This document shows, piece after piece, positions 12,410 through 24,809 of a stretch of DNA of 64,000 nt. The DNA is from Brachycybe producta (taxonomy: Eukaryota; Arthropoda; Diplopoda; Playtdesmida; Andrognathidae), in contig JAUPFP010000027.1 of assembly GCA_036925085.1 (NCBI GenBank), forward strand, positions 2,063,001-2,127,000, in the 5' to 3' direction. The translations under genes and the position numbers were made by a program. Under the pieces are notes generated by a model. It was not told the DNA's origin and did no database searches. It saw only the letters and a program-made list of their open reading frames with translations. Within the stretch, counting starts at the first letter, position 1; each line of letters begins with the position of its first letter.

Positions 12410-12915
12410 GGTTGCTATTCTTATTGATTGCTAACTTAAAGGTAGTGCTAAACTCATGAACTTTTCATAGGAAATTTAATGTAAAAGTTAATTAGTTTAG
12501 AACTAACTTTGACTTTGCATTCAGAAAGAATGCATTATTTCAGCGGTGATGACACTGGCTATTTTTTCTGCAAGATTCCGAGCAAGAAATGAGTCAAAAA
12601 TATTGTTATCAATCTTCCAGTTTCTTGCAAAGAAAAAAACGTTGAGCATTTTCTGTAAAACGGTGTACAGGAAACAGCTTTTAAGTCTTGCAAGCGTATT
12701 ATCACATTGGCAATTGCAAATAAGTCAAGGACACATTGCAGCGAATCTTGCTTTACATATTGGAAACGTGATCGCCACTTTAGGGTTGTATTCTTATTAA
12801 TTGCAAAGCGTGAAATAGTCAAAGCTAGTGCTCAACTTATGAACTTTTGCATGAACCTTAATATTAAAAGATGTGTTTAGCACTAGCTTTGACTACATCA
12901 CAGTTGGCAATTCAT
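12410..12915. mobile_element. possible inverted-repeat element
   Basis: Left segment (TTGCTATTCTTATTGATTGC, later GTGCTAAACTCATGAACTTT) is echoed near the right side by GTATTCTTATTAATTGC, GTGCTCAACTTATGAACTTT and AGCACTAGCTTTGAC. The match is partial and partly direct, so the structure is unclear; it could be two overlapping fragments. Confidence 0.35.
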
Positions 12916-12960
12916 TAACAATACTAATTCCAATACCTGATAAGTTAAATGCAAAGATTT

Positions 12961-13499
12961 TCAAACTTTGATTATTTTGTCTTTCAGAAGAGCGAAATTA
13001 TAAGAGAAACTCCGGGCTGGTTCTAGGCGTATACGCGACGTACGTGGTTAACAATAGCGGCACTTTCCTAAGGACGGCATTTTCTGAAGCAGAAACCCTT
13101 TTTTCTAAGTTTTGTTTTACATTTAAAAAAAGAAAATGTTAATTTATTTTATAGCGCCATTTATAAAACTTAATTCATACAGTAGTTTTATTACGGTTAT
13201 GATTTACTATTATTCGGCTCGCTGTGCTTGCCAGAACACATTAAAAATCTCTCGAACGGCCACTGGAGAAACTAGAAAGTGTTTTTAAAAACTAGAAGGG
13301 TTGCTCAATCACTTAAGTCTTAAGGGTAATTTCAATGTAGTTATTTTTCAAAGAAAATTTTTGAACGATATCCTATATCTCAAAATGAAAATATCTTTAA
13401 GTATCCTTCTAGTTTATAAAACACTTTTTAGTTTCTCTTAATTTTGTTAATAAAAGTCAGAATAATTAAGAGTTCCAAAATCAGCTATTCATAAACCAT
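12961..13499. mobile_element. fold-back MITE 'CTAGAAGGG', copy 1 (interrupted)
   Basis: Member of the most abundant family in the window. Landmarks from outside in: GATTATTNTGTCTTTCAGAAG, AAATTAAGAGAAAC, GTGTTTTAGAAACTAGAAGG, GTAGCTCAATCACTTAA, ATTTTCATGTTGATATC, TTTCAAAATAA, then the same in reverse, ending AAAATCAGCTGTTCATAAA. Here about 250 bases of unrelated sequence (13013-13262) separate the left tip from the rest. Confidence 0.75.
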
Positions 13500-14160
13500 G
13501 GGCAATGGACAATATTAAAAGTCAAAACCTGAATTGGAAAATAAAAGTTATAACTACTCATAGTTATAACTTATTTTCCAACCCAGGTTTTAACTTTGTC
13601 AATTTCCCATCAGATAACCCTCCTTTATAGCCCTAATACACACATATGAACCTATTATGTTGAATAGCAACAACAAATGTAAAAAAAAACCAAACCAAGA
13701 ATGTCCAATTTTGACAATTTGTCTTCCGTTTTTTTTCCAGAATCCATAACGCATGCGCTCTCTAACTTTGACATTTTCATCCAGTCTATCTATCCACAAT
13801 GACAATAGACATATAAATTGTGATATATATTACAAGAAGTACATATTTATTTAAGACCCTTCCTTCTTCTTCTTCTTCCATCTTAATTCATTCATCTCGT
13901 GTTCACGGACGTGGACAATCCCACCCCCCCCCTTCCAATCTATTTCTTTCAAAGGAAGGAAATCCGCCACACAAAAATGGATGGATGAATTTTACTCTAC
14001 AAAATTTTGTTGCAGTCAGTCATATTACATTGTAAATGATGTCAAGAATAAATGCATATTATTTTCATCATTATATTATGACCGAATCATTTGTAATAGT
14101 CTTAATAGGCGTGTCTATTGGAAATGGTCGAGAGAAAATAAAAGAGCTTTCTAATACCTT
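13500..14160. other. gene-free interval
   Basis: A short inverted pair GTTATAACTACTCATAGTTATAAC lies near 13549-13572, and a CTT microsatellite at 13862-13876. No exon or RNA gene recognised. Confidence 0.5.
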
Positions 14161-14164
14161 ATAA

Positions 14165-14462
14165 ACACACATGAGTTAAATGAATTCAAATTAAATGTGT
14201 TTAGGTGAATTATACGGAATCCAGTTAAGGACATGAACACCAAATAAAAATTGACTTTTATTATTAATATTTTAAATTGAAATACTAAATCAATAGTTTA
14301 TATAAATTATATTTAAGTATTAACTGAATATATTCAGATTATTAACTGAATAAATTGAATTCGATATATTGTGTTTGTTTGTCCTTCACAGGGCTCTGTA
14401 GAACACAGTTATTATTTAAATACATTTAAATTATCAGGTGTGTACTAGGTATTAGAATTAAT
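14165..14462 (+). mobile_element. 'GGACA' family, copy 2
   Basis: Starts near CATGAGTTAAATGAATTCAA and ends near CAGGTGTGTACTAGGTATTA. Compared with copy 1 it has an added GGGCTCTGTAGAACAC segment, also in copy 3. Confidence 0.7.
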
Positions 14463-14831
14463 ATAATTAATAGGACAATCTTTGACGTTTAAAGTCGAAT
14501 TCGATCCAAACTGAATAAAACTAAACTCGTCTCAAACTCAATCATAAACTTTACAAAAATCCGACTATCTGAAAGTCTAAAAACAAGTCGACATGAAACT
14601 CGAACCTTCGATCTAAAAACAGTTCGACCACATCCAAACAGTTTGGGCAGTCCATTTCAATATAGAAAAATAAGTCCATCGGATCCTTTATGGAAAAAAA
14701 AAATTTAATAATGTAATTTTGTAATTTTTATTATTTTACATTTAATACTACAATTACTATTACAGAAAATTTAATAAATACAAAAGAGACTAGAAGAAGA
14801 AAACCACAGAATAAGACATATATAGTTTAAA

Positions 14832-15290
14832 AAAAGCCCTGTCCACACAGAGTAGGTAATAACAAAATTGTCAATCGTCGTTTAAGAAGTGACACCATGT
14901 AACTGACATGTTTACTGCTTTTGAGGTTTTGTGGCATAAAAAATTCGTAAAAAATAAGTGCATCGTTTGGAAAAATGTCGCGAAATAAACAAATATTTAT
15001 TTTAAAAGACTGGTTGACTGGTAGAGACATCTGGTAGAAAGTGTTGTTTGATTTTGCGAATAATTAGAAGAAGAAAAATGGTCTAAAAAACGTCCAAATA
15101 ATTTTATTAGCAAAAAAAAAAATTGTGTGACAAAACCTTATAACGTTTTTTTTTTGTTCAACCTGGTAAAATTTATACTTTGTTAGTTGCGACGCATTAT
15201 AGTATGTCCACTAGTTGCCAGATTTTTTCCATTCCAGTTGTCAACATTTATGTTGACACATTTGTTGCCTCTTGTGTGGACAGGGCTTTT
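14832..15290. mobile_element. terminal-inverted-repeat element (AAAAGCCCTGTCCACAC)
   Basis: Ends are perfect inverted repeats, AAAAGCCCTGTCCACAC left and its complement right, 459 bases overall. The interior is AT-rich with no transposase. The 67-codon ORF inside resembles nothing I recognise. Superfamily undetermined. Confidence 0.7.
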
Positions 15291-15904
15291 AACATGCATC
15301 GATTTGTGTTGAACTAAAAAACATTTGAAGCCAAATTATAGCCAATCATTTATCATTGAGTAAAAAAAAAAAGCTCCCTTCCTCATAATCCAGCTCCATC
15401 CTGAATTGATAATGAACTCCACAGAATTATCAGAAAGACCCAACGTCGAAAAAAATTCAGAAATTCAGAAATCGTGTTATTATTGCCTGATAATGCCCAG
15501 TTGTTTTATTTTTAGGAGTTTTTGCCATTAACTGACGGTTCCAAAGGAGGAGGAAGAAGTGGATTTGAAGTGAAACGCACAACCAGCAAAACCCAACTTG
15601 AAATCTCGGAATCTTTTAAATCCTAGAATTGTGAAAAAGAAAGAAAAACACAAAGAATACATAAAAAGGAAAAATAAATGTTTGAAAGTTTTGACACGAA
15701 TTCACAAAAACAAAAGTTCTAATAATAATCTCTTCTAGTATATCATATTTTATGTTATGATAAACGATCAATTACAGTTCAAAAATATAAAGTAGGAAAG
15801 AAAGAAAAAAGCCTCTTTCCCATCTTCTCAGGTGAAAAAATACTAAAAACTAATAAAACTGTATATCTCTACACCTAAAAAGTTAAATTGCATTTAAATA
15901 TTAA

Positions 15905-16150
15905 ACACCTTCTTTCTACAGAGCCCTGTTAAGGACAAAAACAATTCTGTTGAAATTCAATTTATTTGGTTAACATCTGTATTTATTGAGTTAATATTGA
16001 AATTTATATTAATATAATGGAAGTTTGTATAACACAAATTTCAATTTCAATATTTCAATTTGTTCTGATATTAAATAACGTCAATTTTATCTTGTTCATG
16101 TCCTTAACTGGACTCTGTACAATTCAACTAAACACACTTAACAATTGCAT
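15905..16150 (-). mobile_element. 'GGACA' family, copy 4 (diverged)
   Basis: Same orientation as copy 1: ACAGAGCCCTGTTAAGGACA near the left, then GTCAATTTTATCTTGTTCAT and CTTAACTGGACTCTGTAC. The interior is more diverged than in copies 1-3. Confidence 0.55.
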
Positions 16151-16247
16151 GCATTTACATTACAATTGCAATGTTGAGATCTCATTGCAAACTAGCCTCT
16201 AAACAGTCTCAATGATTGAAAACGCATAATTCGTTAAAACCTTGTAG

Positions 16248-16562
16248 ACAAATGAGTTAAATGAATTCAAATTAAATGTGTTTAGGTGAATTATACGGAA
16301 TCCAGTTAAGGACACATAAACACCAAATAAAAATTGACTTTTATTATTAATATTTTAAATTGAAATACTAAATCAATATATTTTAATGTCAATAGTTTAT
16401 ATAATTTATATTTAAGTATTAACTCAATTATTTTCAAATTATTAACTGAATAAATTGAATTCAACAACATATTGTTTGTTTGTCCTTCACAGGGCTCTGT
16501 AGAACACGTTTATTATTTAAATGCATTTAAATTATCAGCTGTGTGTACTAGGTATTAGTGAT
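16248..16562 (+). mobile_element. 'GGACA' family, copy 3
   Basis: Nearly identical to copy 2 over 300 bases, with a short insertion ATATTTTAATGTC and a TGTGTGTACTAGGTATTAG end. High similarity implies recent spread or local duplication. Confidence 0.75.
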
Positions 16563-16704
16563 TCCAACCCAGAATACATTTTTCCATACAAATTGATAAC
16601 TGATTAAAAAATATGAGGAACAATTTGTTGTTATATCCAAATATTCATGTTCGTTTTCACTTTATCATGCAGATATTTATTTTCTTTTAAATAACAGAAT
16701 ATAT

Positions 16705-16846
16705 AATATGTCGCATCCATTTGGTGTAATTGTCAATTACACGAAATGTAGGTCCATTTTGCAAAATGACTATAATCTTGCCTGATGCAAAAAGGCAAAA
16801 TGGACATAGATATCTACTGTATATTTGGTGTAATGCACAATTACAA
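16705..16846. mobile_element. hairpin element 'CATTTGGTGTAAT', copy 1
   Basis: Palindromic short element beginning ATGTCGCATCCATTTGGTGT and containing CATTTTGCAAAATG and CTGATGCAAAA in the loop. Second copy at 22722. No coding capacity. Confidence 0.6.
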
Positions 16847-16859
16847 TAAAATAAGATAT

Positions 16860-17930
16860 TTGGCTTCGGAAAAGGAGACCAAATGGCGCCCTCACTTGCC
16901 CCTATGTGCAGGAGGCGCTCATGAATCAAAACTGGAAGGAAATACAGATTGAAGAAAGCATGCATTGATGGTGTGTGAGCCTCTGAGGCCACCACCCTCT
17001 ATAATAACCACCAATAAAGGGAAAGGACCAAAAAAAAAAAAAACCAAAGGAAAAAGCCGAAAATCGTACAATAGAAGGAAAGAACATTTAAAAACGCACC
17101 TTTTTATCAAACATTTTATAAAAGCTGACAAATTTAAATGTCAACACCTTACATTTTTTTAAAATAATAATGCGTTAACCAATGCTAACTTATTTGTCTA
17201 TAGAGGGCGCTTTACACAACAAATTTCACTACACTTTTTTCTTTATATATTATTGTTCCATAATGACAGAAAAAAGAGGCAAAAACCGATGACAAACGGA
17301 CGCAGCCAATAATTAATCGCAGTGGGGATTTTTTTTGTGTGTGCGAAAATAAAAAGTCATGCATGAATTTTCAGTTATTTTTTTGTCACTTGAATTTATA
17401 TATTATAAAAAAATAGGTCATTTTTCTTTGTATCTCACTCCATTTATTACATTTTCTGCTTCTTCTTCTTCTTTGATGTCTACTTGTAAAAAAAAAATTG
17501 CAGAAAAAAAAAACGTAGGCAAATAATAGGTCTAAGCAAAGCTTAAGATCTTTTCTTTTATTCAACTTCCTTTTTTGCACAAATGGTTTTTTTTTTGCTT
17601 ATTTTTTGATCGTGACATTTTCTTATAAAGTCTTATAATAGACTTTCTTTATAATATATTTATCTTCTTTTTTCTAGTTTTTTTTTATTAAAATGCATCC
17701 ATTTTTTTTTTCTACGACCTTATGATCTATTTTTTTTTCCTTGCTTTCTTTTGAATCTGTCACGTGAAAAGCCCCTTTGAATGTCAGCAAAGGGGAAAAA
17801 AAAAAACTAAAATTAGATGAAAAGTTTAAGGACCAATCAAAATTAAAAAAGGACATTAACCCCTCCCTCCCTCACTTTAAATGGGCAATGCATATGTTGC
17901 AAAACGGGAAATACAGGCTGAGAAAAATTC
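16860..17930. other. gene-free AT-rich interval
   Basis: Long poly-A/T tracts, a 9-base AGAGGGCGC core at 17212-17220, and a CTTCTTCTTCTTCTT run at 17457-17472. ORFs here are short and homopolymer-rich; none resembles a known exon. Confidence 0.5.
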
Positions 17931-18120
17931 ACCTTGTGTTAGAAACTAGAAAAGTAGCTTAAGGTTTTAAAGGTAACTCATTTTCAAACTGCCATTAAAT
18001 ATTTATTTTAAAACATATCAAATATGAAAATGTGCTTCTTAAGTGACTGAGTGACTCTTCTAGTTTCTACAACATTTTCATATTTTTCCTGAAATACAGA
18101 TCTAATCAGAATTCGAGAGA
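17931..18120. mobile_element. 'CTAGAAGGG' MITE, copy 2 (short)
   Basis: GTTAGAAACTAGAAAAGTAGC left and CTCTTCTAGTTTCTACAACA right; the arms are shortened and diverged. Confidence 0.55.
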
Positions 18121-18164
18121 CGTTTATAATTTAAAACTGCCTTAAGATGATGTACTTGATTTAC

Positions 18165-18488
18165 AAACTGATTATTCTGCTTTTTTCAAGAGTAAAATTA
18201 AGAGAAAAAAAAATAGAAAGTGTTTTAGAAACTAGAAAATTAGCTAAATCACTTAACGAATATTTATCATGTAGTATCTTTAGTAGTATCTTTCAAAATT
18301 AACTTTTTATAGGAAAAAAATCAAAAAATTCTGTTTAAAAGTTGAGTCATGTTCAACTTTTCAAGATTGTTTTGAAAGATATCAACATAAGAATACCCAA
18401 AATTAAGTAATTGCGCTACCCTTCTAGTTTCTAAAACACTTTCAAAGTTTCGCTCTCCTAAAATACAGAATAACCAGAGTCTGAGGTG
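18165..18488. mobile_element. 'CTAGAAGGG' MITE, copy 3
   Basis: Full-length fold-back with GATTATTCTGC at the left tip and GCGCTACCCTTCTAGTTTCT on the right arm. It follows copy 2 after 45 bases. Confidence 0.7.
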
Positions 18489-18499
18489 CGTTTATAATT

Positions 18500-19925
18500 T
18501 TAAACTTTAAATCATTAAGAAATCACAAATAACTATATGTCGATATCTTTCAAAATAAACGTTTTTTGAAAATAACTAAAATTTACAAAAAAAAAAATGA
18601 ATTCATACAATTTATCATTATTTTTTTGCTAATTAAAACTATTTGAAAGATATTATCATGAAATTACTTCTATGTAACTTTTTTTTGTTTTGTTTTTTTC
18701 CAGTTTCTACCACAACTTTTTGAAATTTTAACCTCTAAAGGAATCACTTTGGAGACCCTAATGATGAATTTCACTGTTATTTTTGATGGTAAGATGCAAG
18801 TCGCCACCACATTCCTTCCTTCCTTCCTCCCTCCCTTTATTTTGCGCATCTTAACATTATAAGTTTCAAACAATGTCATCTTCTGTTCTTTTTTCTCTCT
18901 TGGACTGTAGACTAGAAGAGTATTCATCCCTCCCGCTCTCTGTCTCTCTATAGGCCTAGCCTCTAATACCATTTATCGAATAAACTTTAAGGGGAGGAGA
19001 GGGGATGAAAAAAGTGAAAACTTTTGGAAACTTGTCTACTGCTGTTACAAATGGGCAAAAATAAGATGCACACATGTGGCTGTATCATTGTAGGAGGAAA
19101 GGGGGGGGGGGTGTGGATGGTTGGGAAAGAAGAGGGGAAATTGAGGGGAGGAGGAGGAGAAGAGGGAAAGAATGACGAATGTGGCTACAAGATCGATTGA
19201 TCGACTTGTGCGCATGCGTCACGAAAACGAATCCATCATCGGCGACAGAAACAGCAACAGCAGCAGCAGCAATACCAATATATACGACTATGATATTACC
19301 ATATGAGAAAAAAATGGCAAAAAAAAATGTTGCAGGAAGTCAAAAATAAGAAGAATCCGATACTGCTGCTGCCTCCTACCGTAGAAAAGGGAATAACAAC
19401 CCCTACCCCCCAACCCTCTTCTCTCTCACTCTTTCAAAACTGAACTGAATCTCAGAACCCGCCCCCTTACCAAAAAATTCCCTTAACTATTTCACCCTCC
19501 TCCCAATCATTAGGCTTAAAAATGTCTGCCTGTTTCATAATGTCATATGTAATAATATCAGAACTGATCTCTCTCTCTCTCTCTCTCTCTTGTTCAGTTC
19601 GTTCCTTAAAAACACGCATCTGGTTAAATGCAAAAATGTATTTTTCATTTTGGTTGTAACAGAAAAAAATGTTTGAAATGAAATGAAAAAATAAATGAAA
19701 TTAATCGTGCTGATGTCAAGTTTTTTAAGGTTTTTTTTTTCCTTTTTCAAAATTATAAACCTCAGAAAATTAGTTTCATCAATCAGGAAGTGGACCCAAA
19801 TGTGAAATGATACAACTGGAACGGTTCAGTGAGGCCCAAATTCAACAAAAAAAATTTGGCACTTGAACTTCAACTTTTCAAACCATCTTCAAATATTTCA
19901 AGTTTTAAGTTCAAGTGCCAAAACC
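18500..19925. other. gene-free interval with purine-rich patches
   Basis: Contains TTCC repeats (18811-18834), a G-run and GGGGAGGAGGAGGAG tract (19097-19163), a GCGCATGCGTCACG motif pair (19210-19223, NRF1-like plus CRE-like), CAGCAGCAGCAGC at 19258, and a CT microsatellite at 19568-19591. No gene. Confidence 0.5.
19568..19591 (+). repeat. CT microsatellite
   Basis: Twelve CT units, uninterrupted. Confidence 0.9.
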
Positions 19926-19929
19926 TGGT

Positions 19930-20415
19930 AGTATGGTGGCGCTGAAGTAGCGCCACGTATTCTGTTTTGCATGCAGTCCATTTCATGCTTGCTCAGTTTG
20001 GCGTTTAATTAGTTTGACGCTTATTCAGTTTTCTAAATTGAGAAGTCAATAGTATGTTATTAACCTCTATGTACAGCCTTTTGCGAACCTTCCACCATGG
20101 CGCGCTCAAACATTGTACTTACATCTAATTCAGTTAAAGCTTAGAGGATGATAAATAATTACTAGTTTTGTTAATTGTAGTGAATGTTAATAATGTGACT
20201 TTGGCGCTTATTCTAATTTAAGCACTTTTCAATTTGGTGCCTATTCAGTTTGGAGCTAGATCAGGTCCATCAAAGTAAACCCTTAATGGTGGTTTGGAGG
20301 TGACATTTGTTCAATTTGGCGCTTATTTATCCAATAGGCCACTTTTCAATTTAATGTTTATATATTTTAGTGCTAAATCAGCGCCACCATAGTGAATTTA
20401 TTATGGGTATTTGGC
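19930..20415 (+). repeat. degenerate GGCGCTTATTCAGTTT repeats
   Basis: At least eight scattered 16-24-base units such as AGTTTGGCGTTTAATTAGTT, GACGCTTATTCAGTTT, TTTGGCGCTTATT and CAATTTGGTGCCTATTCAG. Irregular spacing and drift suggest an old tandem. The related block at 41318-41690 is mostly on the opposite strand. Confidence 0.6.
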
Positions 20416-21141
20416 GCTTAATCGGTTCTCAACCCAATCTGAAACTCATTATTTCACTAAACAGTTATATAGTTTTTTTTACTTATCAAGTTATCACAGA
20501 AGTCTTAATTGAAAAATCAGTAGCCATCTTTAGAGGTTAGTTTGTTGCCAATTAAAATGGCGCCATCTATAACAAAAAATAATTTACTTTCAACTACACA
20601 AAAAAGACGTTTCCCCTTCCCCCCCCCCCCCTCTTTCTTCACAGTGTTGCTGACAGTTGTATTGATAGGTCTCCATTATTTATATGGTTGGCTATTAGAA
20701 ATGAAACCTATCTTGGAGACTGGAAAGTGTTAAAAGTAAGCAACATAACAACACAACCCATAATAGGATTTTTTCTTTCTTTCTGCTTTTAAAAGATGTC
20801 AACTGCAAAAAATATACTATGAGTATAGAGGAGGTGGATGGAAGAGGGGGTGGGGTGGTAAAAACCAGCCAAAAACACAAAAGACACAATTTTCTATCAG
20901 AGGAACCACCAAAAGTTATAGGGAGAAAGAAAGAAGAAATAAATAGGAATCAATTTCAAAGAGAAAAACTTCATCAGTCATTCCAAACATTTCTGAAATT
21001 TACATTTTAATGAATCTTTTTTTTTAAGACATTCCTTTAGTGAAATTCATCAACCGGAAATGAATTACAACTTGCTTCATCGATCCATACATTATAATGG
21101 AGACTTTTTTTTTCCCATCTCTTTGTTGTTATATATATTCA

Positions 21142-21143
<2 letters not shown>

Positions 21144-21189
<46 letters not shown>
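21144..21189 (+). repeat. TA microsatellite
   Basis: Uninterrupted (TA)n of about 46 bases. Confidence 0.95.
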
Positions 21190-21192
<3 letters not shown>

Positions 21193-21458
21193 CACCCCCA
21201 AAGAAAAATTGACAGACTTCATATTGTAATATTACATATAATTCTTGTGTGTGCAGAAAAAAAAAGAAAAGCCTCTACCCCAGGAAAGTTTTTTTCCCCC
21301 CAAAACCCCACAGAAAAAAAAATCCCTTCTAACATATTTGGTGGACAAGTGAATCACATAAAACACTTTTTCACTCACTCTCTCTCTCTTATATACACAT
21401 ATATAATGATGATGATTCACTTTTCATCTTTAAAAACACCAGAAATAGACCTAAAATG

Positions 21459-21489
21459 GAGGAGGGAGGAGGAGGAGGAGGAGGAGGAT
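21459..21489 (+). repeat. GGA microsatellite
   Basis: GGAGGAGGGAGGAGGAGG type tract, all purine. Confidence 0.9.
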
Positions 21490-22721
21490 GAAGGGAAAAG
21501 ATTTGGAAGAAAACGGTCCATTTATTTAAGAGTTCGGACTTTACCTCCTGGTGTTACATTTCCCTTTAGTGGGTCCTTTAAAGATACATTTAAAGAACAG
21601 AATGAAGAAAGAAAAGAAAAAACCCTCCTTCCAACATAATATGAACAGAATATACTTAGATTCTACAATACGTGCCGTGTATTTTATATAAATTTATATA
21701 AATGTAAAGAGAACGAGAGAAAATGGGATTTCGATTATTTATTATATATATATATGTATGAATATAAAAAAAGCTTAAGATATATTTCTGTCTTTTGTTT
21801 TTTTAGAAAAGAACATGTCAAAATGAAGCGGACATTAAAATCGTGAACCCAACGTGTTTTAAAAAAAAACACGGCCTGTGATTTTGGCAGAAACAACTAT
21901 AATTTCACACGTTATATGTAACAAAGCAGTAAATCAAGTTATTTCTGCACAATTAATTGTCAGTTAACTTGTACAAAAAAAAAACATCGATCTTGTAATT
22001 TGTAAATTAACACAAACTTTCTACATGCAGGAAGAAAAAAAAAACCCTTGAAAATATGACTGAAAACAGAATTAGCATAACACAATTCTATTTAGTAAAA
22101 AGAAAGAAGAAAGAAAAAAAGCACATCTGAAATTGTTTCTCCTTGTCACGCAGAATTACATTTTATCGGCCAATAAGAAGGACGTATGTTTCTTTATGGC
22201 TCCACCCCTCCTCTTATATGTCCTTGAAGTGTTTTCTGTTCAAAAGTGTGAGAGAACCCATAGAATGGCGACAGAAAGCAGAAAAGGCGTTCTATCTCAC
22301 ACGAGAACTAGAGTGCGAGGTAGAGGCTAACAATGGAGTTTTAAAGTTTGAGTTATTAACGTTAGCATGGATTTCTGTCGCGGAGGTCCGCGTTCGGTTT
22401 GCTGTTCCATTGCGTGGAATCAGTACAATTCTTTTGATGTTTTCTTTGACTGAAATGACTAATTTTTTCTTCTTCTTCATGTATATGTGTTACTGTCAAT
22501 CTGCGGAATCAGTCAATCTGCAGATTGCCTAGGCAATATGTTAAACGACCAACCTGCTAATGAATCTTCAAAATTCAATACCTAAAATGTATCGCAATTT
22601 TGCAGATTCATTAGCAGATTGGTTGTTTTGCAAATTGCCTAGACAATCTGCCGATTGCTCTAAAATAATCTCTTATAAAAGTTTCTTCAACCCCCACCCA
22701 AACCTCCCCCTCAATATACAT

Positions 22722-22859
22722 GTAATATATCCATTTGGTGTAATTTGTCCATTAGACGAAATGTATTCCCACATTTCGCGTTTTGCATCAGGCCAATCAA
22801 TCTATGCGCATTTCGCGAAATGGACAAATTACACCAAGTGGATGCGACATATATCGTAC
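22722..22859. mobile_element. hairpin element 'CATTTGGTGTAAT', copy 2
   Basis: ATATCCATTTGGTGTAATTT left and AAATTACACCAAGTGGATGC right form the stem; an inner stem pairs ATTTCGCG copies. About 138 bases, no ORF of its own. Confidence 0.7.
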
Positions 22860-22869
22860 AAAACAAAAT

Positions 22870-24085
22870 TATAACTTTGAAAAAACTTGAGGCCAGAAAA
22901 CAACCTAACAAAAAAAACCCCCGATCAATACATCAATATATTGATTTAAGAGAGTAGAAAGAAACATTTTTCCTCAAAACTTACAACAAAAAAAGACATA
23001 TTCTAGGTTAAGCTCCTCCCCCTTCTTCCTTCCTTCCCTCTTTAAACCTTTAATGATGGCAGAAAGTTGGATCGACTATAATATAATTTAATATTCTCAA
23101 AGATACAATAGAAAAATCAATATAATTTCAGACAAGAAATTCTGATAGGTGGCGCTGATTAACAATGATATAACTAATAGATAAAACATAATTTAAACAA
23201 CAATGTAAAAGCTAAAGCTTAATTGCAATTGAAAACAATTTTTACTTCTTCTTCTTTAGCCGACGGACATTAAAAGAATATAAAACAACAACAACAAAAA
23301 AACTTTGTATGAAAACACGATTAATAAAATTATGCCTTAAAGGAATTAAAAAAATGTGAATAAGAAAAACGCAACGGGATTCAAAAACGCATATTATCAC
23401 CCCTGTAAACCCCCCGCCCCAACCCCTGTTAAGATTTTCACCCAGGGGTAACAACAGTATAAGAAAGACACCAATTTCACTTAAAATGAGAACAAGATAT
23501 AAAAGAGAAAGGTATCAAGAGAAAATTAATTAAGGAAACACAATAGAAAATGAAATTGAAATTTTTTTTTACTTTAAAAAAAAATCCAAGTTGCTTTTTG
23601 TTCAAAAAAAAAAGGAACCAAAACACAAAACAGAGAAATTTTTTCGACCATGAAACAAAAAATAATAATTCTCTTTACTTTTTATAAGAGGATAAAAAAA
23701 ATAAGACAAGAGGGGGAAAAAAAACCATCATCATCATCATTTTCAATCTGAATTCTAAACAAGAAAAGGAAAAAAAAATCCTCATTTTGAAACATTTTTT
23801 TCTTATAATTTATATGAAGATGAAAAGCATTTTTATCATTAAGGCCAAAAGTTTGCCAGAAAATCCACAAAGTAAACATCGCAAACTGCCCCACTTGCTC
23901 GAAAAGTAGACGCACGCTCAACTTACTGAAACGCAAAAGTTAAAACTCCATCAAGCTGAAAACTCATTTATAATCAAACTTAGGTTTAAACTCGCGAAAA
24001 CTCACTAAAACTTGCATCGTCTCAAAATCAAATTACAAATTATTATTTTAACAAATAAAGAGATATAATTGCCATTGACTGGTGG
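22870..24085. other. gene-free AT-rich interval
   Basis: Includes the AGGTGGCGCT core at 23147-23156, CAACAACAACAAC near 23286, and CATCATCATCATCAT at 23727. Nothing supports an exon. Confidence 0.5.
23145..23158 (+). promoter_or_regulatory. CTCF-like core (AGGTGGCGCT)
   Basis: ATAGGTGGCGCTGA matches the downstream half of the CTCF consensus. Similar short cores occur at 41563-41570, 61253-61262 and 62777-62786. Each is weak on its own. Confidence 0.2.
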
Positions 24086-24089
24086 TGTG

Positions 24090-24178
24090 TAGAATATTAG
24101 GATAGTCATAAAATAATAGCGCACAAGCAGTGAGACATCATAAGGTGCGATTGTCACAATTTTAAGACTTTTCCTGTG
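24090..24178 (-). mobile_element. 'CATTACAGAAA' element fragment
   Basis: TAGTCATAAAATAATAGCGC, CACAAGCAGTGAGACATCAT and TTTTCCTGTGT match the right half of the element at 33692-33939. Confidence 0.55.
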
Positions 24179-24699
24179 TAAATGATAAGGCGGCAGGGCC
24201 CCTAACTATAAGTTCGAAAAAATCAACTGGTTCATAAAACATGTAAAAAGTAGAATAAAATACTTGAGTGAATCGGATAATATTCATCATTGTTGTATTG
24301 CCAGACTTAAACAGTCGATCTTTTGGTATTTTTAAGTGTGGTTAGATCACCATTAAAAAGAGAAGGAAGAAGAATAAGGAAAGGGAGGAGGAGGGGGGGT
24401 GGGGGCAAAAATCTAATAATTTAACTAGTGTAGAAGAAAACCATTGATAACATTTCATGAGGAAGAAGAGATAAAAACCTTTATTTATGAGTACAACTTC
24501 TTTTTACATAAGATTTAAATAGGGACTGAAAAGAGAAAAAAAAAAACAGCAGCCGAAAAAAGCTGAATATCTTTCTACTATTTTGAACTTGACATTCTTT
24601 TTCCAAACTTTCTATAAGAAGGTCCAAATTCAAGAAGAGTCATCTTTAAGATCGTTTGGTGAACAGCTTCATTATAGTCTGTCTTTCCGAAGAGAAAAA

Positions 24700-24800
24700 C
24701 CAAAACAAACTTTTTAAGTTGTTTTAGAAACTAGAAGGGTATTTTCATGTTGATATCTTTCAAAATAAACTTTATATAGACAAAAAGTTAAAAAAAAATA
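24700..24800. mobile_element. 'CTAGAAGGG' MITE, copy 4 (one arm)
   Basis: Only GTTTTAGAAACTAGAAGGGT through ATATCTTTCAAAATAAAC is present; the second arm is missing. Confidence 0.6.
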
Positions 24801-24809
24801 TCATCTGCT

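Larger units (their letters stand above)
20416..22710. other. gene-free interval, microsatellite-rich
   Basis: Palindrome ATGGCGCCAT at 20557-20566, C-run at about 20621-20632, TA microsatellite (21144-21189), GGA repeat (21459-21489). Reading frames here (for example 21097-21639, 180 codons) cross these simple repeats and carry no recognisable domain. Confidence 0.5.

Noticed and set aside
12546-12800. 84-codon ORF as a small gene
   Set aside because: It lies in a region with repeated flanking phrases and overlaps an equally long antisense ORF.
21097-21639. 180-codon ORF
   Set aside because: It crosses a TA microsatellite and a GGA tract, and has no recognisable domain.
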